From assembly GCA_012514615.1 (NCBI GenBank), contig JAAYZY010000080.1, positions 1 to 8,376 of the forward strand: 8,376 nucleotides of DNA, in the 5' to 3' direction. Position 1 is the first letter of the stretch. Every line of letters begins with the position of its first letter. This DNA comes from Chloroflexota bacterium (GTDB lineage: Bacteria > Chloroflexota > Anaerolineae > DTPP01). This document shows positions 1 through 7,395 of this stretch, in pieces. Under the pieces are notes generated by a model. The model was given only the letters and a program-made list of their open reading frames with translations. It was not told the origin of the DNA and ran no database searches. The position numbers were made by a program, and so were the translations under genes.

Positions 1-26
1 AGAACGCCCCTGCGCAGGGGCGTTCT
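1..26 (-). terminator. Perfect 26-bp palindrome, probable terminator of the minus-strand operon
   Basis: The first 26 bases are a perfect inverted repeat with 12-bp arms (AGAACGCCCCTG and its complement) around a CG centre. It begins 7 bp past the TGA stop of the membrane-protein gene on the minus strand, where an intrinsic terminator would sit. Any U-tract on the minus strand would lie beyond base 1, so it cannot be checked here. The repeat is symmetrical and could also serve a convergent gene outside the window. Confidence 0.6.
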
Positions 27-33
27 GCTTGGG

Positions 34-2286
34 TCAGGGGGCCGTCACCTCCACGTAGCCCAAGAGAACGCGTCCGCTGTCCGTCGGCTGGTCGGACGAG
101 GTGATGGCCAGGGGGCGCAGTGGGGTTGGCTCGTAGAGGCCGGCGTAGAGGGCGTAGCGCCCGGCCGGAAGGTCGGCTGGCACTGGCAGGCTGTGGCGGT
201 CGGGGATGATCTCGCCGGCCACCCAGCGGGTGGTGGGCGTGAAGCCGCCGTCCGGCTGCTGGTCCGACTGGGATAGGGGCGGGCCGCCTTCGGGGGCGGT
301 CAGGTGCACATAGGCGACCAGGTCGTTGGCGAAGCCGGCCCGGGCTAGCCACCAGAGGGTCAGCGGCAGGGCCTGGCCGGGGTGGGCGGGGGCCGCCGCT
401 GTGCTGTGGGCCACCAGGGCGGCCTGGCCGCCGAACTCAGCGCCCACGTGGGCTGGGGCGGGGGGCTGGGGCGTGGCCCAGCCTCGGGCCAGCAGGGCGG
501 TCGCGGCCAACAGGGCCAGGCCGGCCAGCAGAGCCAGGCGGCGCGGCCCGGCCAGCCGCCAGGTGAGGAACGCCGTCAGGGCCAGGGCCGCCAGAGAGAC
601 CGCCGAGCCAGCCTTCTGGGCGGCCGTGGGGAAGAGGCCGGCCGACACCTGGTGCTGACCGGCCGGCAGGTCGATGGCCGCCAGGCCCAGGGCGCCGTAG
701 GGGCGAGCGGCCAGGCGCTGGCCGCCCAGGAGGGCCCCCATTCCCGGGTAGTGGAACTGGTGCAGGATCAGGGTGCATGGCTGGCGGCAGGTGACCGCGG
801 CCTGCAGTTGCAGCGGGCGGTGGCCGACAAGGCGCAACTGGTCGGGGGCGCGGGGGGCGTTGGCCTCCTCCAAGTCGGGTCCGCCGCTATCCAGCCAGGA
901 GCGCCCGATGGCCCAGCGTTGCTCGCGCACCCAGAGCGGCAGGTATTCGCCGGTCCAGGTGCTGCCGATCTGGCCCACCGCCCGCTCTTCGGCCCACATG
1001 CGCTGATGGGTTACCTCGGCGGCGGCGAGGGGCAGGGCGGCCGGGGGCAGCGCGCCCAGGGCGTGGACGGCCAGGATGGCCGACGCCGCGGCCGCGACGC
1101 CCCAGGCCAGGGGACGAGGGGCGTGGGCTCGGGACGCCAGGGCAACGCCCCCCCCGACCAACCCAGCCAAGCCCAGGGAAACCACAGCTTGGAAGCGCCA
1201 GGGGTACTGCAAGAAGGCCAAGAGCGGCTCCAACGCCTGCCAGAGCGGCAGGGAGACCTGCAGGGTCATGAACAGGCCGCCCAGGGCCATGGCCAGCAGC
1301 GCGGCCAGGGCCCAACGGGTACCTCTGGCCGCGCGCCGCGAGGCGGCCAGGGCCGCCCCGGGCAGGGCCAGGGCAAGCAGCCACAGGCTCGTTAGGTGCT
1401 CGGCTGCCGTGCTCTGGTACGGGGCGTAGCGGTAGAGCGGCTCGCTGGCGACGAAGCTGCTCAAGGGGGCCAGGTGGTCGCGGTAGCCGGCGGAGTGGCC
1501 CAGGGCCAGGCCAACGTAGCCGCTCTCTGTCACGAGCGGCAGCCAATAGAAGGCCGTCAGCCCCAAGGCCAGCAGCCCGGCGGCGGTGAGGCGGCCCAGC
1601 CCCTGTACCCGGCCGGCCGCGGCCCAAAGGCCCAACAGGTAGAGCGCCAGGGCCGGCGCCAAGAGCAGCAGGGACAGGCTGTGGGTGACCACCAGCCCGG
1701 CCAACCCGCCGGCCAGGGCCAGTAGGTGGGCCGGGCGGCCGCCGAGCGCCACCCGGCCGGCCGCCCAGAGGATCAGGGGGAGCCAGGCCATGGCCAGGAG
1801 CTCGGCCAGGGCCCCCCGCACGACGAGATCGGTGAGGTGGTAGGGCGCGTAGACGTAGGCCAGGGCGGCCGCCATCGCCGGCAGGCGCTGGCCGGCGAAG
1901 ACCTGGCGGGCCAGCAGGTACATGGCCGGCCCGGCGGCCAGGAAGCTCAGGGCATAGGCCCCCTTGGCCGCCGCCACAAGGTCAGCACCCAGGAGGACCA
2001 GCGCTTGCCCCAGGTAGTAGGCCAGAGGCCCGTAGAAGTTGAGCACCGGTTGGCCGTAGCCGAAGGCGAAGCTTGGGAACCAGCGGGGGTAGACGACGCC
2101 TCCTTGCAGGGCCTGATCCAACCCCATGAGGCGGTAGAGGTGCAGCAGGCTGTCGATGGCATTGAAGTAGCCGGGGGCGGCCAGCCGGGCCACGCCCGGC
2201 AACGACAGCAGCAACACAAGGCCCAACGCTGCGGCGTCGGCCCGCTGCTGGTGCTCGGCCAGGCTCTCGGCTCCCTGTTGTGGCAT
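34..2286 (-). CDS. Polytopic membrane protein with 6-pyruvoyl-tetrahydropterin synthase-related (PTPS-related) domain and C-terminal extracytoplasmic beta domain
   Basis: This 750-residue integral membrane protein resembles the PTPS-related membrane family, which is distantly like GT-C glycosyltransferases; no reaction is established for the family. About 14 hydrophobic segments are visible: roughly 12 between residues 20 and 412, then 558-577 and 583-601. Family-like motifs are D45xxxHLYR after the first helix, YPRW at 66-69, GYGQPVLNFYGPL from residue 77, YAPYHL (146-151) followed by RGALAE (157-162), and YPWRF at 361-365. A soluble loop at about 425-555 and a C-terminal domain at 611-750 (WWLARAGFANDLVAYVHL, then PAGRYALYAGLYEP) look like an extracytoplasmic beta-sandwich often seen at the end of Chloroflexota membrane glycosyltransferases. 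Despite the family name it is not a pterin enzyme. The ATG lies 10 bp after the radical SAM stop with only a weak upstream GGGTAGG, which suggests translation coupled to that gene. An envelope glycan or lipid role is inferred. Confidence 0.85.
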   Translation of the reverse strand: MPQQGAESLAEHQQRADAAALGLVLLLSLPGVARLAAPGYFNAIDSLLHLYRLMGLDQALQGGVVYPRWFPSFAFGYGQPVLNFYGPLAYYLGQALVLLGADLVAAAKGAYALSFLAAGPAMYLLARQVFAGQRLPAMAAALAYVYAPYHLTDLVVRGALAELLAMAWLPLILWAAGRVALGGRPAHLLALAGGLAGLVVTHSLSLLLLAPALALYLLGLWAAAGRVQGLGRLTAAGLLALGLTAFYWLPLVTESGYVGLALGHSAGYRDHLAPLSSFVASEPLYRYAPYQSTAAEHLTSLWLLALALPGAALAASRRAARGTRWALAALLAMALGGLFMTLQVSLPLWQALEPLLAFLQYPWRFQAVVSLGLAGLVGGGVALASRAHAPRPLAWGVAAAASAILAVHALGALPPAALPLAAAEVTHQRMWAEERAVGQIGSTWTGEYLPLWVREQRWAIGRSWLDSGGPDLEEANAPRAPDQLRLVGHRPLQLQAAVTCRQPCTLILHQFHYPGMGALLGGQRLAARPYGALGLAAIDLPAGQHQVSAGLFPTAAQKAGSAVSLAALALTAFLTWRLAGPRRLALLAGLALLAATALLARGWATPQPPAPAHVGAEFGGQAALVAHSTAAAPAHPGQALPLTLWWLARAGFANDLVAYVHLTAPEGGPPLSQSDQQPDGGFTPTTRWVAGEIIPDRHSLPVPADLPAGRYALYAGLYEPTPLRPLAITSSDQPTDSGRVLLGYVEVTAP

Positions 2287-2296
2287 AGCCTACCCG

Positions 2297-3727
2297 CTAT
2301 TGGGTGCGGATGCGCATATACTGCCAGGCCGCCCGCACGTACTCCGCTGGGCGCATGCGCATGGGGAACATGCGCCGGTTCAGGGCGTAGCCTTTCCACA
2401 GCTTGTAGATGAACCAGAAGGCGCGATTGCGCGGCAGGCTCACCAGGCGACGCACCAGGCCACTGAGCCAGGGGACCTCCACGTTGAGGGCGAAGAGCTT
2501 CTGCAGATTCTCGATCTGGCGCTTCTCTTTCTCGCTGGAGAAGCGGATCACGGTGCTATCGCTCACTGAGCCGGATAGGTCGTCGAAAGTACCCTCCATG
2601 TAGCCTTCCCGCAGGGCCATCTCGCCCAGCCGGGTCTTGGGGTAGGGTTGGTAGAGGAAGACGTTGGCGTAGGCGGGGCGGCACTGGATGTTCAGGCGCA
2701 GGGTCTCCAGGTCGGTCTCCAGGGAGCCGCTGGGCAGCCCCAGCATGTTGTTGGTGGAGAAGGCGATGCCGGCGTCCCGCAGTCGCTGCGCCGCGCTCAG
2801 GATCTCCTCCCGGCTCATGTGTCGGTCCAGGATCTCGTTGCGCAGGCGGTCGTCGCCGCTCTCGATGCCGAAGCTGACGCTGACGCAGCCGGCATCCCGC
2901 AGCAGGCGTACCTTCTCGTCGTTGACCAGATCGGCGCGCACCTGGCACCAGAACGGCAGGCCCACCTGGGCGCGGTACTGAGCCGAGAACTCCCGCAGCC
3001 ACTTGGGGTTGACGATGAACGTATCGTCCATGAAAAGAACGAAGTCGAGGCCGTGCTGGGCGCGCAAGGTCTGGACCTCCTCCATGACCCGGCCGACGCT
3101 GCGCTGACGGGTCCGCTTGGCGGTGTCGTAGAGCTCGGCAAAGGCCTGGTTGAAGCAGAACGAGCAGTTGTAGGGGCAGCCTCGCCCGGTGATGATGGGG
3201 CGGATGCGGGTGCGGGCGCTGGCCGGGTGAGCGTCGTAGAGCAGCTTGCGGTCGGGGAAGGGCAGGGCGTCCAGCTCGTCTGCGGTGAGGAGCGGGCGCA
3301 GGGGGTTGCGGTAGACCTGATCCCCTACCCGCACGTGCCAGTTGGGCAGGTGGGCGATGGACTGCCCGGCCTCTAGCGCGTTGAGCAGGTCCAGGGTGGC
3401 GTATTCCCCTTCGCCGATGCAGATGGCATCCACCCCGTCTCGCTGGATCATCTCGGGGAAGAAGGTGGGGTGCGGCCCGCCGAAGATGGAGACGACCGGC
3501 AGCTCGGCCTTGATCTGGCGGTTGATCTCCAGGTAGGCGTTCTGGGTGCCGGTGTAGACGGTGTAGGCCACCACGTCGGGGCGCAGGCGGCGGGCGGACG
3601 CCAGCGGGTCCTCTTCGGTGGCCACCACCAGGCTGGTGCGGTGGCCAGCCTGCTTCACCACGCTGGAGATGAGCAGGATCCCCTGGGGCTCGTTGTCGAT
3701 CTCGCGGACGATGAACAGCAGATGCAT
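2297..3727 (-). CDS. B12-binding-domain radical SAM protein (BchE-like superfamily)
   Basis: This 476-residue protein has an N-terminal cobalamin-binding-type Rossmann domain (about 1-140) and a radical SAM barrel (about 170-380). The iron-sulfur cluster motif CxxxCxxC is C184, C188, C191 (GRGCPYNCSFCFNQ). Other expected barrel features are FMDDTF at 232-237 and GIESGDD from 287, the region that contacts SAM. In the N-domain, GGPHPTFFPE starts at residue 83 and GEGE is at 105-108, both typical. The DxHxxG motif for base-off cobalamin is absent, as in many members, so B12 use is uncertain. The C-terminal 80 residues are basic and aromatic (VRRLVSLPRNRAFWFIYKLW), which fits membrane association. 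The start is supported by AAGGA at 3736-3740, 8 nt before the ATG. It is the first gene of a two-gene minus-strand unit with the membrane protein. The family covers methylations, cyclisations and other C-C bond chemistry on lipids and tetrapyrroles; the substrate here is unknown. Confidence 0.92.
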   Translation of the reverse strand: MHLLFIVREIDNEPQGILLISSVVKQAGHRTSLVVATEEDPLASARRLRPDVVAYTVYTGTQNAYLEINRQIKAELPVVSIFGGPHPTFFPEMIQRDGVDAICIGEGEYATLDLLNALEAGQSIAHLPNWHVRVGDQVYRNPLRPLLTADELDALPFPDRKLLYDAHPASARTRIRPIITGRGCPYNCSFCFNQAFAELYDTAKRTRQRSVGRVMEEVQTLRAQHGLDFVLFMDDTFIVNPKWLREFSAQYRAQVGLPFWCQVRADLVNDEKVRLLRDAGCVSVSFGIESGDDRLRNEILDRHMSREEILSAAQRLRDAGIAFSTNNMLGLPSGSLETDLETLRLNIQCRPAYANVFLYQPYPKTRLGEMALREGYMEGTFDDLSGSVSDSTVIRFSSEKEKRQIENLQKLFALNVEVPWLSGLVRRLVSLPRNRAFWFIYKLWKGYALNRRMFPMRMRPAEYVRAAWQYMRIRTQ

Positions 3728-4281
3728 GGACTCTGTCCTTGTGGCTGGATGCCAGGGGTAGACCGCCGGCTCCCTGTGCGCGCCATCTTACCACAGGATG
3801 CAGCGACCGGGAAACGGGCGGGGCGGCGCCGGCTACGGACCTCTGACGACGAAATGGCGCGGAAACGGCCTAGAATGTACAATCTGTTAGGCAGTCTTAG
3901 CCGAATCGCGAACCTTGGCTTGGTATGCTTGGGTTGGACATGGTTACGAGGAGGGGCAGGCTTGGCGCCTGTGGGCCTCCGAAGACACTGCAATGGCCCG
4001 TGACACGGAAGGAGGTGCAGGGGAACATGCCCGGGTTCCGCAATGGGGATGGCCAACCACTGCAGCCAACAAAAGGCGACGCGTGAGGCCGATCGCCCAT
4101 CCGCATGGATACGCATTCCTACCCCTGGCAGAGGTGCAGAATCCCCAGGGGCTGCCTGTTTGTCAGACGATGGCCCAGTAGGGCAGCTCGCGAGGAGACT
4201 GGTCTGTCGGACGGAGCACGCGAAACGCGCAATGGCGACCTTCAGGCAACGAGTCCGCAGCAAGCTGTGCCGCGTCTTTCC
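3728..4281. other. Divergent intergenic region without a convincing gene
   Basis: This stretch separates the minus-strand radical SAM gene from the plus-strand block and should hold both promoters. No reading frame here shows recognisable protein sequence, and third-position GC is lower than in the flanking genes. Visible elements are a 12-bp inverted repeat (TGCCAGGGGTAG at 3750-3761, complement at 4119-4130), a 7-bp stem at 4122-4128 with 4145-4151, a consensus-like AAGGAGGT at 4009-4016 on the plus strand before a 19-codon frame (4027-4086), and a TACAAT hexamer at 3878-3883 that resembles a -10 box but has no matching -35. No tRNA or known riboswitch core was recognised. Confidence 0.55.
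3750..4130. repeat. 12-bp inverted repeat pair spaced about 360 bp
   Basis: TGCCAGGGGTAG at 3750-3761 has its exact reverse complement at 4119-4130. The first copy lies in the 5' untranslated region of the radical SAM gene. The second lies within the intergenic region ahead of the small plus-strand frame. The arms could be two sites for one regulator of the divergent units, the remains of a small mobile element, or chance in GC-rich sequence. No flanking target duplication was seen. Confidence 0.35.
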
Positions 4282-4431
4282 TTGCACCACCCGACGCCCG
4301 CCCAAGTGCAGATGATCGACAAGGCCCTGGCTGAGATCGGACCCTACCGCGAGGTGCGCCTTGTCAAGGTCAAGGGGCGGCTGCGTTTCGTCCAGAAGCT
4401 GGAGAGCCAAAATGCGCAAGACGATGCCTGA
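4282..4431 (+). CDS. Small conserved-looking hypothetical protein, possibly DUF2292/YezD-like
   Basis: The sequence from PTPAQVQMIDKALAEIG through EVRLVKVKGRLRFVQKLES looks like a genuine small domain: an amphipathic helix, then two beta strands joined by a K-G turn. This pattern recalls the short YezD-type (DUF2292) proteins, which have a helix followed by a V-x-V-x-x-G-R-V hairpin; the resemblance is by eye and weak. Third-position GC is high across 4282-4431 (about 80%) and drops upstream, although the frame stays open back to an ATG at 4105 (108 residues). The start is undecided among TTG 4282, GTG 4306, ATG 4312 and ATG 4105, and none has a Shine-Dalgarno sequence. The gene may therefore be a 5'-degraded fragment, or its true start may lie across a frameshift. 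Its stop is 66 bp before the ATG of the beta-helix gene, so cotranscription is possible. Function unknown. Confidence 0.45.
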   Translation: MHHPTPAQVQMIDKALAEIGPYREVRLVKVKGRLRFVQKLESQNAQDDA

Positions 4432-4497
4432 CCCTGATCTCCGCTTCTCCCAAGAGAGCTATCCCCTTGGCATCCGAGGAGCGTCAATCGCGCCGGG

Positions 4498-7386
4498 ATG
4501 TACGGCGCGTCGAGTCCACCTCTGCTGGGCTGCCAAGGGAGGGACGAGATCTCCAAACGCGGAATTACCCTGTGTGTCGTGCTGTTGCTGCTTGGCCCCG
4601 CCCTGCCGAGCACGGCTCAAACGCCGCCGGTAGGCCAGGGGCACGAACAACCGGACGCCACCCAGATCGCCGCCGCCATGCTCACGGACTACAGCGGCAC
4701 GGTGGACCTGCGCCTCTGCGACGCCAGCGGAGCCTTGGTGACCGACCTCACCGGCCCGGGCTACAGCGGCGGGGCTGGCCAATGGCTCTTCTTCGGGCAC
4801 ATGCCGCAAGGGGCCAGCGGCGAGTTCGCGGTCACCTCCAACGCCGGACGAGGCGTCCTAGCCGGGCGGGGTATCCTGGTGGCTGCGCCGCGGGCAGAGA
4901 TGTACGTGGATGCGGCCAACGGGCCGGATGCGAACCCGGGCACGGCGACAGCGCCGTTTGCTACCATCCAGAAGGGCGTGACAGAGGCGGCTGACGGCGG
5001 CACGGTGCACCACGCGGCGGGGACGTACGCGGAGACGGTCACCGTGGACAAGGGCGTGGTCCTGCGGGGTGCGCAGGCCGATGTGCCCGTGGCCAACCGC
5101 ACCGCCGGCAGCGGGACTGAGACGGTCCTACAAGGCGAGTTCAACGTCGCGGCCAGCGAAGTGACCATCAATGGCTTCACCCTGACGCGGCCGGGCGGGC
5201 AGCGAGGGGGCTTTGTGGGGGACAGCACGCCCAGCCACAGCAACATCACCTTCGCCCACAACCTGATCGTGGGTGTGGGCGGCGAATCGTACACCAAGCG
5301 TGCGTACCCGGTCTACCTCTACCGAGGGCCGGACCAGGTGACCATCAGCTACAGCCTGTCTGATGACATCAAGGCCACTGGGCAGAGCGTCAGCGCCATC
5401 TTCGTGGACGACAGCGCCAGCATTGACCCCAGCGAAGGGTTGGTGATCCAGGGCAACACCTTCACGGATGTCGTGGAGCGCACGGGCAGCTACGCCATCC
5501 TCATCAACAACGGGGCGGGCCCCGAAGACGTGGAGATCAAGGACAACGTCATCGACGGCGGGGAGGGTCAGTGGGCCCAGGCCACCGGCCTGGAGGGACC
5601 GACGCCCGATGCTGAGGTTTCTGGCAACACGATTGCGAACGTGACCGACTGCAAGTCGCCGTCCGATGCGGTAGGGGTGATGTTCGAAGACAACCCCGAC
5701 GGCGATGCCGTGGCGGTGCATGAGAGCTTCTTCAGCGACATGTTCTGGGGTGTGGCCATCCACGCGCAGCACCTGGATGGCGGCGACGGCACTCGCTACC
5801 TCTACACCGTGGACGCGGCGCCGAACGGGTGGGGCGACGCCGACGGCACGGGCAGTGTCTACTACGTGCCCAACACCACGTCTACGGGGGACATCATTGA
5901 CCTCATCGACGAAGCGTCCCCTGGCTCCACCATCACCTTGCAGGCGGGCGCCTACACTGGCGGCCTGACGCTGAACTCGCCGGGCATCACCGTCAAGGGC
6001 GAAGACGGCGCCCTCATCGGCCCTGGCTCGCCGGCCTTCACGGTGACGGCGGCCGACGTGACCATCGAGAACCTGGTGCTCGACGGCGTCGCGACTGACC
6101 CGGGCATCCTGGTGCAGAGCGGCGGAGACAACTTGGCGGTGAAGGACTGCGAGATCACCGCCTGGGCCGACGGCATCCTGGTGGAGGCCGGCGTGGGGTC
6201 GCTGAAGGTGGTGGGCAACTACTTCCGCCACAACGGCGATGCCGGCCTGCAGGTGGATAGCGGTGTGGCCCTGAGCGGAGTCGTCACTATCGAGGGCAAC
6301 CTGTTCAAGGCGAACGTTGGCAACGGCATCCAGAACGATAGCGAGACTGCGCTCAAGGCGGAGTACAACTCTTGGGGCCACCTGGATGGGCCGACCGCCG
6401 GCGACGGCGTCGGCGGCCATGTGGACGTCGCACCGTGGACCTGCGTGGAAGCGCTCTTGGACGTCCAGCCGGACGACGGGCTGCTGGAGCGGGACGCCCA
6501 GAAGGTGCTGGGCCTGACGTTCAGGTCACCTATGATCCAGACTGCTTCACCTGGGACGACGACACCTGGTCGCCTGCTGCCTTTGACGGCAAGTGCGACG
6601 CCGTGGGGACGCCGGGGTTGGGGAGCTTTACTGCCGCTGTACGCAGAGTTGGATGCGATTGGCCAGACGGCGGCCACCTTCGGCTTCACGGCCGACGGGA
6701 GCAGCCTGACCAGCGGCGATGGGCCGTGGGAGACGCTGTTGGACGTGAGCGCCACCGGGACCACGGCAGGCGCGCTGGGTGGTGTGAAGGTCTGCGTGAA
6801 CAATGCGGGCTATGGAGAGCCTAGCGCCGTCGGACGGGACATCGCCGATGCGGACGACGGGAAGGTGAACTCCCTGGGGGGTCAGTTCAGCGGCCTCCTG
6901 GATGTGCAGCGTCGCCCCAACGACAGCGGGGCGGTGCTGAGCGTCTACGACCAGGCGACGAAGGTTGGGGCCATGCTGTTGGCCCAGGGCGCTGGCTTGG
7001 CTGGCGGTCGGGTGCAAGCGTTGGGCGTGGCAGGCGGGGCGCCCCTGATGCTGAGGGAGACCTACCGGTTGTTCGTCGATCGGCCTCTCTACCTGCCGAC
7101 TACGGCGGCGGCTGCGGCCGACCTCGTCCACTACAGCCTGCTGAACGAGGGCCCGGTCACCTCCCTACCCACGCTGCTGTTGCCGGGCGGCGACGCCACC
7201 GATGATGATGCCATTGACATTGCCGACGCCGGCTGCATCGACGGCCACTTCGGCCAAGCGCCGGGGATCTGTGGCGTTGATGGCACGTCGGATGTGAACG
7301 GCGACGGCCTGGTGGGCATCCTAGACCTGGTGCTCATGGGCGGCAACTATGGCCTGAGCGCCTCGCTCTGGACATTCGGGGACTGA
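4498..7386 (+). CDS. Secreted right-handed beta-helix protein with C-terminal dockerin-like domain
   Basis: This is an extracellular 962-residue protein. A signal peptide (KRGITLCVVLLLLGPALPSTA, residues 20-40) ends in an S-T-A cleavage site. Residues 43-130 form an unassigned beta-rich domain. A DUF1565-like start (YVDAANGPDANPGT, from 136) opens a parallel beta-helix to about 400. A second beta-helix block spans about 470-650 and ends in the typical NSWGHLDGPTAGDGVGG stretch. A beta-sandwich region follows, then YRLFVDRPLYLPTT and a dockerin-like module from 897. Its two EF-hand-type calcium loops have ligands D899, T901, D903, D907, D910 and D932, N934, D936, D943. Beta-helix folds of this kind are found in pectate-lyase-like enzymes and in adhesins; no catalytic residues could be assigned. 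Two problems stand out. Residues 673-714 appear to be read out of frame between compensating indels. The true start may be the ATC at 4549, which has a strong ribosome binding site, whereas the ATG at 4498 has only GAGGAG 16 nt upstream. The cohesin-like gene lies 115 bp downstream. Confidence 0.88.
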   Translation: MYGASSPPLLGCQGRDEISKRGITLCVVLLLLGPALPSTAQTPPVGQGHEQPDATQIAAAMLTDYSGTVDLRLCDASGALVTDLTGPGYSGGAGQWLFFGHMPQGASGEFAVTSNAGRGVLAGRGILVAAPRAEMYVDAANGPDANPGTATAPFATIQKGVTEAADGGTVHHAAGTYAETVTVDKGVVLRGAQADVPVANRTAGSGTETVLQGEFNVAASEVTINGFTLTRPGGQRGGFVGDSTPSHSNITFAHNLIVGVGGESYTKRAYPVYLYRGPDQVTISYSLSDDIKATGQSVSAIFVDDSASIDPSEGLVIQGNTFTDVVERTGSYAILINNGAGPEDVEIKDNVIDGGEGQWAQATGLEGPTPDAEVSGNTIANVTDCKSPSDAVGVMFEDNPDGDAVAVHESFFSDMFWGVAIHAQHLDGGDGTRYLYTVDAAPNGWGDADGTGSVYYVPNTTSTGDIIDLIDEASPGSTITLQAGAYTGGLTLNSPGITVKGEDGALIGPGSPAFTVTAADVTIENLVLDGVATDPGILVQSGGDNLAVKDCEITAWADGILVEAGVGSLKVVGNYFRHNGDAGLQVDSGVALSGVVTIEGNLFKANVGNGIQNDSETALKAEYNSWGHLDGPTAGDGVGGHVDVAPWTCVEALLDVQPDDGLLERDAQKVLGLTFRSPMIQTASPGTTTPGRLLPLTASATPWGRRGWGALLPLYAELDAIGQTAATFGFTADGSSLTSGDGPWETLLDVSATGTTAGALGGVKVCVNNAGYGEPSAVGRDIADADDGKVNSLGGQFSGLLDVQRRPNDSGAVLSVYDQATKVGAMLLAQGAGLAGGRVQALGVAGGAPLMLRETYRLFVDRPLYLPTTAAAAADLVHYSLLNEGPVTSLPTLLLPGGDATDDDAIDIADAGCIDGHFGQAPGICGVDGTSDVNGDGLVGILDLVLMGGNYGLSASLWTFGD
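4535..4542 (+). promoter_or_regulatory. Strong Shine-Dalgarno upstream of an ATC codon in the beta-helix gene
   Basis: AAGGGAGG sits 6 nt before ATC at 4549-4551, in frame with the beta-helix gene. Starting there gives a classical signal peptide (x-S-K-R-G-I-T-L followed by a leucine-rich core), whereas starting at ATG 4498 adds 17 residues that do not resemble a signal-peptide N-region. Either ATC is a rare non-canonical initiator or the base was ATG in the genome or its recent ancestor. Confidence 0.5.
6514..6640 (+). other. Probable out-of-frame segment between two compensating 1-nt indels in the beta-helix gene
   Basis: In the gene's own frame residues 673-714 read as Pro/Thr/Arg-rich sequence (TFRSPMIQTASPGTTTPGR...) unlike the acidic flanks. 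In the frame starting with GAC at 6516 the same DNA reads DVQVTYDPDCFTWDDDTW... and continues to GSFTAA near 6637. This is plausible secreted beta-sandwich sequence and joins smoothly to KVLGL before and YAELDAIGQ after. A/T-ending codons are 17 of 42 in the gene frame and 10 of 41 in the alternative frame. A lost base near 6513-6516 (for example one G of CTGGAC) and a gained base near 6637-6640 (for example the T in GCTGTAC) explain it. Real mutation or sequencing error cannot be told apart here. Confidence 0.7.
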
Positions 7387-7395
7387 TGCGATAGA

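Noticed and set aside
382..1395. 337-residue plus-strand frame antisense to the membrane-protein gene
   Set aside because: Gln/Gly/Arg-rich with no domain-like pattern. It is the complement of a well-supported high-GC gene.
2648..3376. 242-residue plus-strand frame antisense to the radical SAM gene
   Set aside because: It covers the CxxxCxxC and GIESG coding region of a certain gene on the other strand and has no recognisable protein features.
3874..3883. Possible promoters: TACAAT (plus, 3878-3883) and TACATT (minus, 3874-3879)
   Set aside because: Neither has a recognisable -35 hexamer at the right spacing, so neither is listed as a promoter.
3728..4300. Cobalamin or other riboswitch, or a tRNA, in the intergenic region
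   Set aside because: No B12-box core, T-loop sequence or cloverleaf pairing could be found on either strand.
3655..4419. 254-residue minus-strand frame spanning the intergenic region into the radical SAM start
   Set aside because: Overlaps the radical SAM gene in the wrong frame, has no ribosome binding site, shows no recognisable motif, and opposes the better small plus-strand frame.
5128..6420. 430-residue minus-strand frame antisense to the beta-helix gene
   Set aside because: Composition (His/Val/Arg/Asp-rich) follows from the complement of biased codons. The sense strand carries clear beta-helix repeats.
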